Below, in pieces: positions 16,138-26,010 of a stretch of 64,000 nucleotides of DNA. Both the position numbers and the translations under genes were made by a program. Below the pieces are notes generated by a model. That model was not told the DNA's origin. It saw nothing but the letters and a program-made list of their open reading frames with translations, and did not search any database. The stretch is from Sphingobacterium sp. LZ7M1 (GTDB lineage Bacteria > Bacteroidota > Bacteroidia > Sphingobacteriales > Sphingobacteriaceae), in assembly GCF_024296865.1 (NCBI RefSeq), contig NZ_CP101134.1, forward strand, positions 2,728,001 through 2,792,000, written 5' to 3'. Every line of letters starts with the position of its first letter. Positions within the stretch are counted from its first letter, which is position 1.

Positions 16138-16578
16138 CTATGTTTTAGGTGTATCAAATGGATCATCTGCATATAGTTTTTCATCAGGGAATAAATAATC
16201 CATCATACAAATCGTAAATTCCCTCATGCCTTCTTCTCGTCTTAAATTTCTTGTTTTTACACACTCATCACATTGGCACCACGGTGCCTCGTAGTGACCA
16301 CAAGAGAGACACAGAAACTTTATTTTTAATGGATTTGTATTAGGTGAAATCTTGTAAAATAGCTTGCTACCACAATAGCAATCAGCAGTTGACTTTTCGT
16401 ACGGTAAAAGCTTATAGAAATTCCTTTTATTTAAATCACCTTGTATAGCAAGTTGATTTTTAATCTTTTCAATAGGTGTCCTTTGCTGGTATAACTTTAA
16501 TGCTAATGCAACTTGATCTTCAGGTAAGTTTTGTAACGCTGACTTTTTGTTCTTGAAGTAATATCTTGTTTGCACCAT
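16138..16578 (-). CDS. Zinc-ribbon hypothetical protein
   Basis: About 146 residues from MVQTRYYF; an earlier ATG at 16626 would add 16 residues. The centre has several paired cysteines (CYCGSK, CLSCGHYEAPWCQCDEC), likely one or two zinc ribbons. The N-terminal part reads ALQNLPEDQVALALKLYQQ and may be a small helix-turn-helix-like module. The combination suggests DNA or RNA binding, but I cannot name a family. First gene of the three-gene minus-strand group; a large inverted repeat lies just upstream (16631-16748). Confidence 0.5.
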   Translation of the reverse strand: MVQTRYYFKNKKSALQNLPEDQVALALKLYQQRTPIEKIKNQLAIQGDLNKRNFYKLLPYEKSTADCYCGSKLFYKISPNTNPLKIKFLCLSCGHYEAPWCQCDECVKTRNLRREEGMREFTICMMDYLFPDEKLYADDPFDTPKT

Positions 16579-16630
16579 AATGAAATCTTCTAATGAGAAT
16601 AAAGAAAGGCGTGAAACTAAGATCATATCC

Positions 16631-16748
16631 TTATCAGAGGCTTGCGACGGCCCTACAACCAGATAGACTTAGCCCACGCCCATTATGAGGCACGGGCGTA
16701 AGTCTATCGCTAAAACGGTTGTAATCTGAAGGTCGCAATTTCTGATAA
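16631..16748. repeat. Large imperfect inverted repeat (about 118 bases)
   Basis: Nested complementary arms are visible. TTATCAGA..TTGCGAC (16631-16648) pairs with GTCGCAA..TCTGATAA (16732-16748). TACAACC (16654-16660) pairs with GGTTGTA (16717-16723). ATAGACTTA-GCCC (16663-16675) pairs with GGGC-G-TAAGTCTAT (16694-16707). The whole folds into one long hairpin. It lies between divergent genes and is more GC-rich than its surroundings. It could be a structured RNA, a miniature transposable element or a recombination site. No T-run follows, so a plain terminator is less likely. Confidence 0.5.
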
Positions 16749-16854
16749 ACCATAACGATAGCTTACGCTGTTTCGTTCAATAAATTATTAGGGTAAAGAT
16801 AAAGAAATTATGAGTTAAAATGTTGTATTTTGATATGGTGTAACGAATTACAAT

Positions 16855-17601
16855 ATGAAAATACAAATAATCAGCGATTTGCATCAAGAGTTTGGTATTA
16901 CGGAATTGTCTTTTGATAATACTGATGTTGTTGTGATTGCTGGCGACATAAACTTAGGGATAAAGGGATTGCATTGGATACAATCAAGAATTAAAGATAA
17001 GCCTGTGATTTATGTGCTTGGGAACCACGAATATTATAAAAGCTCTTATCCCAAAATACTAAATAAACTAAGGACATTGGCTAAAAACACTAACATTCAT
17101 GTATTGGAAGATTCTTTTTTTGATATTGATGATATTCGATTTCATGGATGTACTTTATGGACAGACTTTTCCATTTTTGGTAATCCGATGGAATATGGTA
17201 TCATTTGCCAAGCCGTTATGAACGACTATAAGATGATAAAGCGAGATCCTTCTTATTCTAAAATACGGACTATTGATACGTATAAAATTCATCAAGTCTC
17301 CCGCAAATGGCTGGACGAAAGTTTGCAAGATTCCAAGAAATCGAAAAATATTGTCATTACGCATCATGCGCCAAGTTTGCAATCTGTTTCGGAACAATAT
17401 AAAAACGATCCAGTAACAGCTGCTTATGCTTCGAATATGGAAGATTTTATATTAAAGCACCAGGCTGCCTTTTGGATTCATGGCCATATCCATACCCCGA
17501 CACGTTATCATATTGGCAAAACAGAAATTATTTGCAATCCTCATGGTTATATTGATGAACCCTATAATGGCTATCAAAAGGAATTGATTATTGACGTGTA
17601 A
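16855..17601 (+). CDS. Metallophosphoesterase
   Basis: A 248-residue calcineurin-like phosphoesterase. All metal-binding motifs are present in order: SDLHQE (DxH), AGDINLG (GD), LGNHEYY (GNHE), THHAPS (H) and HGHIHTP (GHxH). Such enzymes hydrolyse phosphomono- or diesters with two metal ions; the substrate here is unknown. It stands alone between the large inverted repeat and the type I RM operon, about 280 bases before hsdM, as cargo of the element. Related proteins appear near defence genes, but no specific role is claimed. Confidence 0.85.
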   Translation: MKIQIISDLHQEFGITELSFDNTDVVVIAGDINLGIKGLHWIQSRIKDKPVIYVLGNHEYYKSSYPKILNKLRTLAKNTNIHVLEDSFFDIDDIRFHGCTLWTDFSIFGNPMEYGIICQAVMNDYKMIKRDPSYSKIRTIDTYKIHQVSRKWLDESLQDSKKSKNIVITHHAPSLQSVSEQYKNDPVTAAYASNMEDFILKHQAAFWIHGHIHTPTRYHIGKTEIICNPHGYIDEPYNGYQKELIIDV

Positions 17602-17883
17602 AATTAAGCAATTTAAAATTCATTGAAAATCAATGCTTAGATAGTGGGGGATTTCAATTTTAGATTTCGTGGAATCTAAAGGCGATTAAAATGGTTTTTT
17701 CTTTTCAATAGCCAGTTATCTTTATTTTACTGCATTGCCTTTTATTATGGTTTACCGTATTATACTAGCTATTTTTTGAGTATATTTAGACCATTTATTA
17801 GCATCACTTTTATTATTAGAATTATGAAAATAAAAGATGATTTTAATTCAGCTTTTTGAAGGACAAAAAATTAAATATTTCAG

Positions 17884-19449
17884 ATGACAAGAGAACAAGA
17901 GAGAGACCAATTACACCGTGCAATATGGCAGATTGCCAATGATTTAAGAGGAAGTGTTGATGGATGGGATTTTAAATCTTACGTATTAGGCATTTTATTT
18001 TATCGTTTTATATCTGAAAATCTAACCTCACATATCAATAAAGCAGAATGGGATACTGGAAATACTTATTTTGATTTTGCAAAACTATCGGATGGTGATG
18101 CCGAATTTGGTCGAAAAGATACCGTTTCTGAAAAAGGATTTTTTATTCTTCCATCTGAGTTATTTCAAAATGTACAACGGAATGCGGAAAACAATCCAAA
18201 CTTAAACGTGGATTTACACCGTATTTTTAAAGATATCGAATCATCCGCTAATGGAACAGATAGCGAAGATGACCTAAAAGGCTTATTTGATGATGTTGAT
18301 GTCAATAGCAATAAACTGGGTGGCACGGTAGAGCAACGAAATTCACGATTAGCCAAAATTTTAAATGCAATTGCTGGACTAAGATTGGGCGATTATCAAG
18401 ATAATAATATTGATGCTTTCGGTGATGCGTACGAATACCTGATGACCATGTACGCGAGTAATGCAGGAAAATCAGGAGGAGAGTTTTTTACGCCTCAGGA
18501 AGTTTCTGAATTATTAGCTGAAATTACGTTAGTAGGCAAAACACAAGTAAACAAAGTATATGATCCAGCTTGTGGTTCGGGTTCTTTGTTGTTGAAGTTT
18601 GCCAAAGTATTGGGTAAAGATAATGTACGTCAGGGTTTTTATGGTCAGGAAGTGAATATCACGACCTACAACCTTTGTCGTATCAATATGTTTTTGCACG
18701 ATATCAACTTCGAGAAGTTCAATATCAGCCACGGCGATACCTTGATGGATCCGATGCACTGGGATGATGAGCCTTTTGATGCTATCGTGTCAAATCCACC
18801 GTATTCCATTAAATGGGAAGGCGATGCCAACCCGCTATTGATTAATGATCCACGATTTGCCCCTGCTGGTGTATTAGCACCGAAGTCTAAAGCCGATTTG
18901 GCGTTTACGATGCATATGCTTTCGTGGTTGGCTACTTCGGGTACGGCTGCCATTGTAGAGTTTCCTGGGGTATTGTACAGAGGTGGAGCAGAACAAAAAA
19001 TTCGTAAATATTTAATTGACAATAATTATGTAGATGCAGTCGTCCAATTACCAGCAGATTTATTTTTTGGTACGTCGATAGCGACTTGTATTATCGTATT
19101 GAAGAAAAGTAAAAAGGATAATGCGACCTTATTTATCGATGCTTCTGCCGAATTTGTACGTGGTGGTAATAAGAATAAATTGTCGGACGATAATCGAAAG
19201 AAAATTCTGAATGCGTTTATCATTCGTGAAACAGTGGATCACTTCGCGAGATTAGTGCCTAATGAGGAGATCGCACAGAACGATTATAATATTGCAGTAA
19301 GTTCGTATGTAGAACAGGAAAATACTACAGAAGCTACTGATATCGTTGCCTTGAATCAACGTATCAAAGAGATTGTAGCTCGTCAGCAGGAATTACGCAT
19401 TTCTATAAATGCTATTGTCAATGATTTGGAAGGAGTGTGCAATGAGTAA
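17884..19449 (+). CDS. hsdM: Type I restriction-modification methyltransferase subunit (system 1)
   Basis: A 521-residue HsdM. It has an N-terminal helical HsdM_N domain (IWQIANDLRGSVDGWDFKSY) and an N6-adenine methylase domain with motif I DPACGSGS (about 227-234) and motif IV NPPY (about 304-307). It would methylate adenine in the host's recognition sequence as part of the M2S methylase. It is first in an operon with HsdS, a Bro-N/Fic protein and HsdR. Its last 8 bases overlap the hsdS start. Length is normal for the IC-like/EcoR124-like group. Confidence 0.95.
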   Translation: MTREQERDQLHRAIWQIANDLRGSVDGWDFKSYVLGILFYRFISENLTSHINKAEWDTGNTYFDFAKLSDGDAEFGRKDTVSEKGFFILPSELFQNVQRNAENNPNLNVDLHRIFKDIESSANGTDSEDDLKGLFDDVDVNSNKLGGTVEQRNSRLAKILNAIAGLRLGDYQDNNIDAFGDAYEYLMTMYASNAGKSGGEFFTPQEVSELLAEITLVGKTQVNKVYDPACGSGSLLLKFAKVLGKDNVRQGFYGQEVNITTYNLCRINMFLHDINFEKFNISHGDTLMDPMHWDDEPFDAIVSNPPYSIKWEGDANPLLINDPRFAPAGVLAPKSKADLAFTMHMLSWLATSGTAAIVEFPGVLYRGGAEQKIRKYLIDNNYVDAVVQLPADLFFGTSIATCIIVLKKSKKDNATLFIDASAEFVRGGNKNKLSDDNRKKILNAFIIRETVDHFARLVPNEEIAQNDYNIAVSSYVEQENTTEATDIVALNQRIKEIVARQQELRISINAIVNDLEGVCNE

Positions 19450-20620
19450 AATAGACGAATTAATTGCTCAATATTGTCCTGATGGGGTTGAATATAAGAC
19501 TGTTTGGGAAGTTACTGCATGGGATAAAAAGTTTAACTCAGTTGATAATTATAAACAGCCGAAGGTCAGAAAATATAAATATTATTTAGCGAATGAGTTA
19601 AAACCAATGATTGTGTCTAATGGTACAATCAAAATTTTAACAACTAATGTATCTGATTTGTTTACTTCTGAAGTTTTCGCTGAAGGGAATGCAATTGAAG
19701 ATGAGATAATTGCCATTCCATGGGGAGGTAATGCTGTGGTACAATATTACAATGGAAAATTTATTACTTCTGATAATAGAATAGCTGTTGTTAATGAAAA
19801 TTCAGGTTTATTAACTAAGTTTCTTTATTATATTTTTTTAAAAAATATAGATCTAATTGCGTCATTCTATAGAGGTTCTGGAATAAAGCATCCTAATATG
19901 TCAAAAATTTTAGATATGAAGGTTCCCATTCCACCCTTACCAGTTCAAGAAGAGATAGTTTCTATTTTGGATAAATTTACTGCGCTGCAGGCGGAGCTGG
20001 AGGCGGAGCTGGAGGCGCGTACGCACCAATACGAATACTACCGTAATGAACTGCTTTCTTTTGAAGGTAAGGATGTGGAGTGGAAGAGTTTGAAGGAAGT
20101 AGCATTATTAAAGACAGGTTCACGAAATACTGTTGATGCAATATTAGATGCAGAATTCGACTTTTATGTTAGGTCTCAAGATGTATTAAAAATTGATGGT
20201 TATGATTTTGATGATAAAGAATGTATTATAACATCTGGAGATGGTGTTGGAGTTGGTAAAATTTTACATTATGTAAGAGGAAAATATGCACTTCACCAAA
20301 GAGCATATAGGATATTAGTTAACAATAGTCTGTTAAGTACTAAATTTTTATACTTTTATATGAAACAAACTTTCTATAAGTATATAATGGGTAATTCAGT
20401 TAGTTCGTCGGTAACATCTTTAAGAAAACCAATGTTAGAAAGATATCCAATTCCTATTCCTCCAATAGAAGAGCAAGAGCGCATAGTAGGTATATTAGAT
20501 AAATTTGATGCTTTGGTCAATGATATTTCTATAGGTTTGCCAGCTGAGATACAAGCACGCAGACAACAGTATGAATATTATCGTGGCAAGTTATTGACTT
20601 TTGAACCCTTAACGGCTTAA
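19442..20620 (+). CDS. hsdS: Type I restriction-modification specificity subunit (system 1)
   Basis: About 392 residues from the ATG at 19442 ([18 protein letters not shown]), which overlaps hsdM by 8 bases. It has two target-recognition domains, each followed by a conserved helix: [18 protein letters not shown] ... [12 protein letters not shown] and [15 protein letters not shown] ... [12 protein letters not shown]. It determines the two half-sites and the spacer of the DNA target. The first helix carries two exact 12-bp repeats encoding AELE AELE (19991-20014), in the position where EcoR124-type enzymes vary spacer length. Confidence 0.93.
   Translation: MSKIDELIAQYCPDGVEYKTVWEVTAWDKKFNSVDNYKQPKVRKYKYYLANELKPMIVSNGTIKILTTNVSDLFTSEVFAEGNAIEDEIIAIPWGGNAVVQYYNGKFITSDNRIAVVNENSGLLTKFLYYIFLKNIDLIASFYRGSGIKHPNMSKILDMKVPIPPLPVQEEIVSILDKFTALQAELEAELEARTHQYEYYRNELLSFEGKDVEWKSLKEVALLKTGSRNTVDAILDAEFDFYVRSQDVLKIDGYDFDDKECIITSGDGVGVGKILHYVRGKYALHQRAYRILVNNSLLSTKFLYFYMKQTFYKYIMGNSVSSSVTSLRKPMLERYPIPIPPIEEQERIVGILDKFDALVNDISIGLPAEIQARRQQYEYYRGKLLTFEPLTA
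19991..20014 (+). repeat. Two exact 12-bp repeats in the hsdS central linker
   Basis: The unit GCGGAGCTGGAG occurs twice in tandem, encoding AELE-AELE in the central spacer helix between the two recognition domains. In EcoR124-type HsdS a comparable 12-bp repeat (TAEL) in two or three copies changes the length of the target spacer. Gain or loss of a unit here would keep the frame. The local GC content is much higher than in the flanking gene. Confidence 0.85.
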
Positions 20621-20625
20621 AGACT

Positions 20626-21498
20626 ATGGATAAAGTTTCGATACGTTTTTTCGATGATCGTGAGGTACGTGCCATTTGGGATGATGAGCAGAGCAAATGG
20701 TGGTTTTCGGTATTGGATATTGTTTCCGTGCTGACGGATCAAGATGATTATACCAAAACACGAAATTATTGGAAATACTTAAAAGCGAAGCTGAAGAAAG
20801 AGAATAATCAGTTGGTTAGTGCCACTACCCAACTGAAATTGTTAGCATCAGATGGGAAACGATATAAGTCAGATGTGTTAAATTATGAAGGGATTATAGC
20901 TTTAGGTAAGACTTTCCCTGGTACTAAAGCCAATCGTTTTATCGAGTGGTTTACTTATAGTGATAAAACCATTGACGGCAAAAGTAAGACGAAAGCCTAT
21001 GCGCTATTCGAAAGTTCGTTTATTGATAGCATAGAAGTCGGTACAATCAAAGGCCTGCAACAAATTCATGCGTATTTGTTTGGTGGCTTATATGATTTTG
21101 CTGGTCAGATTCGTACGAAGAATATTGCTAAAGGCGGTTTTCAGTTTGCTATGGCGCAATTTTTACCCAATACGTTGAAAGACATTGAGGCTATGCCAGA
21201 TAGTACTTTTGACGAGATTGTAGACAAATATGTAGAAATGAACATTGCACATCCATTCATGGAAGGGAATGGTCGAAGTACACGTATTTGGTTGGATCTA
21301 ATGCTCAAACGCGCCGAAAAGAAATGTGTGGATTGGAGTAAGATCGCTAAGAATGATTATCATCAAGCGATGATTAAAAGTGTTATGGATAGCCAAGTCT
21401 TAAAATCCACCTTAAATGGTGCATTGACTGAGGATATCAATAGCCGAGAAATGTTTATGAAAGGAATTGACTATTCGTATTACTACGAAGAAAATTAA
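20626..21498 (+). CDS. Bro-N/Fic domain fusion protein in the RM operon
   Basis: A 290-residue protein. The N-terminal ~100 residues resemble the Bro-N phage antirepressor domain ([20 protein letters not shown] and a following helix). The C-terminal ~190 residues are a Fic domain with the complete active-site motif [12 protein letters not shown] (about 206-217) and the preceding [20 protein letters not shown]. Fic enzymes transfer AMP or related groups to target proteins. I see no clear S/TxxxE(G/N) inhibitory motif in the protein. It lies between hsdS (6 bases) and hsdR (7 bases), so it is expressed with the RM enzyme. It may regulate or guard the RM system, or act as a toxin whose partner is another operon protein. 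Confidence 0.88.
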   Translation: MDKVSIRFFDDREVRAIWDDEQSKWWFSVLDIVSVLTDQDDYTKTRNYWKYLKAKLKKENNQLVSATTQLKLLASDGKRYKSDVLNYEGIIALGKTFPGTKANRFIEWFTYSDKTIDGKSKTKAYALFESSFIDSIEVGTIKGLQQIHAYLFGGLYDFAGQIRTKNIAKGGFQFAMAQFLPNTLKDIEAMPDSTFDEIVDKYVEMNIAHPFMEGNGRSTRIWLDLMLKRAEKKCVDWSKIAKNDYHQAMIKSVMDSQVLKSTLNGALTEDINSREMFMKGIDYSYYYEEN

Positions 21499-21504
21499 TA
21501 AAGA

Positions 21505-24500
21505 ATGCCAGTAACCAATTATAACCTCATATCAGAAAATTCGGAATCTACGGTAGTGGCCGAATATACAACCGAATACAAAAGAGAAGTGCATTATCAA
21601 TCTGAAGCAGAGCTTGAAAAGGCTTTTATAGCCCTATTAGAGAAACAAGCGTATGAATTCGTTACGATTCATTCGAATGCTGAATTGGTTAATAATTTAC
21701 GTCTACAGCTAGAGAAATTAAACGATTACCAATTCACCGAAAAGGAATGGAAATCGTTTTTTGAAAGTAAACTTTCGAATCCCAATGCGAATATTGAGGA
21801 TAAAACTCGATTAATACAAGAGGATTATATTCAAGCATTGCAATGTGAAGATGGGTCACTGCGCAATATCTATTTGATCGACAAAAAGAATATCCACAAT
21901 AACCATCTTCAGGTTATTAATCAATATGAGACTGCTGAAGGAAAACGTGCGAATCGCTATGATGTGACAGTTTTGGTGAACGGTTTGCCGATTGTACATA
22001 TTGAGTTGAAGAAGCGTGGCGTATCTTTGCAAGAAGCTTTTAACCAAATAGATCGCTATGAGCGTGAATCTTTCTGGGCTGATAGTGGTTTATTTCAGTA
22101 TGTACAATTGTTTGTTATCTCTAATGGAACATTGACTAAGTATTACAGCAATACCACTCGCTATACGCACCTTAAAGAGAAGGAAAAACAAGGGACTAAA
22201 AAATCAAAAACAAGCAATAGCTACGAGTTTACTTCATGGTGGGCAGACGGCAGTAATCGCCCGATATTGGATTTGATGGATTTTGGTAAGACTTTTTTTG
22301 CCAAACATTCTATCCTAAATATTATAACCAAATACTGTGTCTTTACATCTGATAAATTGCTATTGGTGATGCGTCCTTATCAGATTGTAGCAACAGAGCG
22401 CATTTTGCAGAAAATCAATATATCCTATAATTATAAAAAATATGGGACTATTGATGCAGGTGGGTTTGTATGGCATACGACAGGTTCAGGTAAAACCTTA
22501 ACTTCATTTAAGACGGCGCAACTAGCTAGCAGATTAAATTTTATAGAAAAAGTAATTTTCGTTGTCGATCGTAAGGATTTGGATTATCAAACCATGAAGG
22601 AGTATGACAAATTCGAAAAAGGTGCAGCAAATAGCAATACCAATACGGCAGTATTGAAAAAGCAATTGGATGATCTGAATGCGAAAATCATTATTACGAC
22701 CATACAGAAATTGTCTATTCTGATTAAAAAGCAAAAGAATCATGCGATATACAGCAAACCAGTAGTTTTTATCTTTGATGAATGTCATCGTTCGCAGTTT
22801 GGTGATATGCATGAATCCATCATGAAGACTTTTAAGAAGTACTTTTTGTTCGGTTTTACAGGAACACCAATTTTTGCCAAAAATGCAAATAGTGGAGGTA
22901 AAGCACATCTAAAAACGACTATTCAAGCCTTTGGTTGTTATCCGCATGGTGATCCCAATAATTGCCCTGAGGAGAAACATCAATCCGCTATACATACCTA
23001 TACAATTGTCGATGCTATTGCAGACAAAAATGTATTGCCTTTCCGAGTAGATTATATTCGTACGATAAAAGAGAAAGACAATATTGCAGATCGTAAAGTA
23101 CGTGATATTAATAGGGAGGAGGTGCTATTATCGCCTAAATATATCGCTAATAATGTCGGTTATATACTAGAACATTTCGATCAAAAGACAATGCGTAATT
23201 CGAAGCCTTATTACATGACAGCTTTAGCTAATGTGCATGAGGTAGCATCTGCAAAGGATCGTAATCGAATAGAGGAAATTAAAGAAAAAATTCGTCGTAG
23301 CGGGTTCAATTCTATTTTCGCAGTGTCTTCTATTGATGCCGCAAAATTTTATTATGAAGAGTTCAAACGTCAGCAGAAGGAAGTTCCAGAGTTAAGAAAA
23401 CTTAAGATAGCGACGATATTTAGTTTTGGTCAGAACGATGCCGAAGAAGATGGTGTAGAAGACGAAAATTCAGAATCAACAGAAGGATTAAGTACTTCTC
23501 ATCGTGACTTCTTGGATCATGCCATTATCGATTATAATTTAGAATTTAAAACCAACTACGATACCTCTCCAGATAAGTTTCAGAACTATTATAAGGACGT
23601 TTCTTTACGCATGAAAAATCGAGAGATCGACTTATTAATCGTAGTAAATATGTTCTTAACAGGTTTTGATGCGACAACCTTAAATACACTTTGGGTAGAT
23701 AAAAACTTGCGTATGCATGGTTTATTGCAAGCATATTCGCGCACTAATCGTATTCTAAACTCGATTAAGACCTTTGGTAATATCATTTGCTTTAGAAATT
23801 TGGAGGATGCTACAAATGAAGCTTTAGCATTATTTGGAAATAAAGAAGCTGGGGGTATCGTCTTACTCAAAACTTTCGATGAATACTATAATGGTTACAA
23901 CGACGGCAAAAAGGATTTAAGAGGTTACAAAGACATGGTAGAAGAGCTTTTAGAGCGTTTCCCTATTGGTGTGCCAATCATAAGTGAAGAGGCTCAAAAA
24001 GAGTTTATACGCTTGTATGGAGCTATTCTAAAGCTCGTAAATATCTTACGTTCTTTTGATGAGTTTGCAGGTAATGAAATTCTATCGGATCGAGATTTTC
24101 AAGATTATCATGGCATGTATATAGAATTGTACAATCAATTTAGAGGACAAGGTACTGGTGATCGTGAAAATGTAGTTGATGATATCGAATTTGAAATGGA
24201 ATTGATTAAGCAGGTTGAAATCAATATTGATTACATCCTAATGCTTATCAAAAAATACCATGAAGGTCATTTGAAAGACAAAGAGATTGTCGTAAATATC
24301 CAAAAGGCTATTGATTCAAGTGTAGACCTAAGAAATAAACGAGACCTTATCGTAAAATTTGTGGATTCACTAACTGCTTCATCGAATGTAGATGAGGACT
24401 GGCAAAAATATGTTGCTGAACAGAAGGAAGCAGAACTCAACCAAATCATTGCTGAAGAGCGTTTGAAAGAAGAAGAAACCAAAACTTTCGTTGATCACTC

Positions 24501-24657
24501 TTTCAAGAATGGCGAAATCCAATCTGCAGGTACTTCATTTGCTAAAATCTTACCACCTGTTTCAAGGTTTTCACCAACTGGTGATTTAGCCAAGAAAAAA
24601 GAAACGGTATTGGAGAAGCTGAAAGTCTACTTTGATAGGTATTTTAATATAAGTTAG
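21505..24657 (+). CDS. hsdR: Type I restriction endonuclease subunit R (system 1)
   Basis: A 1050-residue HsdR. The N-terminal HSDR_N nuclease domain contains YDVTVLVNGLPIVHIELKK (PD-(D/E)xK type). Then come SF2 motor motifs: WHTTGSGKT (about 323-331), FDECHRSQFG (DECH near 425) and FGFTGTP. A C-terminal helical domain binds HsdM. It translocates DNA and cleaves when unmethylated sites are met. It ends 30 bases before the ABC-3C genes, so the two defence systems are probably on one transcript. Confidence 0.95.
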   Translation: MPVTNYNLISENSESTVVAEYTTEYKREVHYQSEAELEKAFIALLEKQAYEFVTIHSNAELVNNLRLQLEKLNDYQFTEKEWKSFFESKLSNPNANIEDKTRLIQEDYIQALQCEDGSLRNIYLIDKKNIHNNHLQVINQYETAEGKRANRYDVTVLVNGLPIVHIELKKRGVSLQEAFNQIDRYERESFWADSGLFQYVQLFVISNGTLTKYYSNTTRYTHLKEKEKQGTKKSKTSNSYEFTSWWADGSNRPILDLMDFGKTFFAKHSILNIITKYCVFTSDKLLLVMRPYQIVATERILQKINISYNYKKYGTIDAGGFVWHTTGSGKTLTSFKTAQLASRLNFIEKVIFVVDRKDLDYQTMKEYDKFEKGAANSNTNTAVLKKQLDDLNAKIIITTIQKLSILIKKQKNHAIYSKPVVFIFDECHRSQFGDMHESIMKTFKKYFLFGFTGTPIFAKNANSGGKAHLKTTIQAFGCYPHGDPNNCPEEKHQSAIHTYTIVDAIADKNVLPFRVDYIRTIKEKDNIADRKVRDINREEVLLSPKYIANNVGYILEHFDQKTMRNSKPYYMTALANVHEVASAKDRNRIEEIKEKIRRSGFNSIFAVSSIDAAKFYYEEFKRQQKEVPELRKLKIATIFSFGQNDAEEDGVEDENSESTEGLSTSHRDFLDHAIIDYNLEFKTNYDTSPDKFQNYYKDVSLRMKNREIDLLIVVNMFLTGFDATTLNTLWVDKNLRMHGLLQAYSRTNRILNSIKTFGNIICFRNLEDATNEALALFGNKEAGGIVLLKTFDEYYNGYNDGKKDLRGYKDMVEELLERFPIGVPIISEEAQKEFIRLYGAILKLVNILRSFDEFAGNEILSDRDFQDYHGMYIELYNQFRGQGTGDRENVVDDIEFEMELIKQVEINIDYILMLIKKYHEGHLKDKEIVVNIQKAIDSSVDLRNKRDLIVKFVDSLTASSNVDEDWQKYVAEQKEAELNQIIAEERLKEEETKTFVDHSFKNGEIQSAGTSFAKILPPVSRFSPTGDLAKKKETVLEKLKVYFDRYFNIS

Positions 24658-24687
24658 AGCTAATTAATAATATTAACATTTTAAATA

Positions 24688-26010
24688 ATGAGTAATAGAA
24701 ATGCGACCGCAAGCTGGAGTGGATACTCGCATCAAGGTCTGGTTGGAATACTGGTGGCGATTAAGGAAATACGTCGATTAATTAGTGAATATAAACAAGG
24801 TGAATTTGGAATTCATTTTTTGGAATATGAAAACAACGAAGATGTAGCGATTTCAAGAGAAGAGATTGGTACAATAAAGGAATTATTGTCTGTACACCAA
24901 GTTAAAGCATATTACTCAAAAGGACATTTAATAAATACATATAAATCTGTCTTTACAGGAGCTCCAATTTATCAACGAGAACCAGATGGAACGCTTTCAA
25001 AGGACGGTGATGGAAAGAAAATTGAAACAGGGAATTATAATCCTGGTCAATGGTGCAACGGATCAAATTATTTACATGTAGTTGAGAACATAACAAATTG
25101 GCCAACGGATAATGATTTTTCTTCTGTCGGAGGAAACCCTAATTCTATCAAAAGATTTGAATATGAAATAGGCGTTTTTCATTGCGGTACGAATCAAATA
25201 GACCAATATATTATAGGTCATTTGAAAAGTGCTGATTTTCACGCGGATAATGAAGGGCTAGCTTCAATGGCTCTTAAAAGATTATGTTTTGAACTGGACT
25301 CGAAAATTAGGTCTGAACATGCGACAAAAGACTCTAAAAGCGAATATGAAATTAAGTTCAGTTTTGAAGAAATTATGGAAATAATAAACAGTAATGTAGA
25401 TGTTTCAACGAATGATATTTATATCTGTAGAAAATTATTTTATGATTCATATGATGAAGTAAAAAAGAAATCATCCCTTGACGAAATTGAATTATCAGAG
25501 GTTGATAAACTCATTGATCAAATTTATCATGGTTTTTCAGATGAAGATTTTTTACTTTTTATTCGTCGATTAAGCTTGAATAGAAACCCAAAATATCAGT
25601 ATAATACTCACATGGTGTTCAATCCGGATGGCTTAAAACAGGTGTTTTTTAAGTTGTTATTAAATTTACCTAACATTTACCCTGAAATTATGAAAGAGGA
25701 ATTTACTCTTCAATACTCTTCATTGAGATATGTATTAACTACCATCATTGAGGAAAAGGAGGATGCAAAAGAGGTAGTACAAAACATTCTTAATAATCTA
25801 GATTCTCATAAATTACTTTGGGAAAAAACATCATTAATCAATAAAGAGATCAACGGTACATTTCATGACTTGAATCCTGATTTTTTTGATATTCGAAAAA
25901 TTGAAGATAAAACAATTGATTTCAAGGGATTTATGCAATATAATGGTTCTACTACATTCGTTTGTAGAGACACCGCTAAAACCAACTTAACCAATGGAAG
26001 CAATAATTAA
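24688..26010 (+). CDS. ABC-3C system first component, putative nuclease effector
   Basis: A 440-residue protein whose N-terminus (ASWSGYSHQGLVGILVAIKEI) matches the start of effector components in ABC-three-component conflict systems. The acidic NED near residue 50 and the HQVKA motif near residue 72 fit an E/D...QxK variant of the PD-(D/E)xK nuclease fold, as in Cap4-like enzymes. The C-terminal half is helical and unrecognised. Its 3' end overlaps the next gene by 17 bases. It probably cuts DNA when released or activated by the ATPase. The family call is from motif and gene context; the nuclease role is inferred. Confidence 0.7.
   Translation: MSNRNATASWSGYSHQGLVGILVAIKEIRRLISEYKQGEFGIHFLEYENNEDVAISREEIGTIKELLSVHQVKAYYSKGHLINTYKSVFTGAPIYQREPDGTLSKDGDGKKIETGNYNPGQWCNGSNYLHVVENITNWPTDNDFSSVGGNPNSIKRFEYEIGVFHCGTNQIDQYIIGHLKSADFHADNEGLASMALKRLCFELDSKIRSEHATKDSKSEYEIKFSFEEIMEIINSNVDVSTNDIYICRKLFYDSYDEVKKKSSLDEIELSEVDKLIDQIYHGFSDEDFLLFIRRLSLNRNPKYQYNTHMVFNPDGLKQVFFKLLLNLPNIYPEIMKEEFTLQYSSLRYVLTTIIEEKEDAKEVVQNILNNLDSHKLLWEKTSLINKEINGTFHDLNPDFFDIRKIEDKTIDFKGFMQYNGSTTFVCRDTAKTNLTNGSNN

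Noticed and set aside
17602..17883. Possible gene between the phosphoesterase and hsdM
   Set aside because: Only short frames are present; it most likely holds the RM operon promoter, but no clear box could be assigned.
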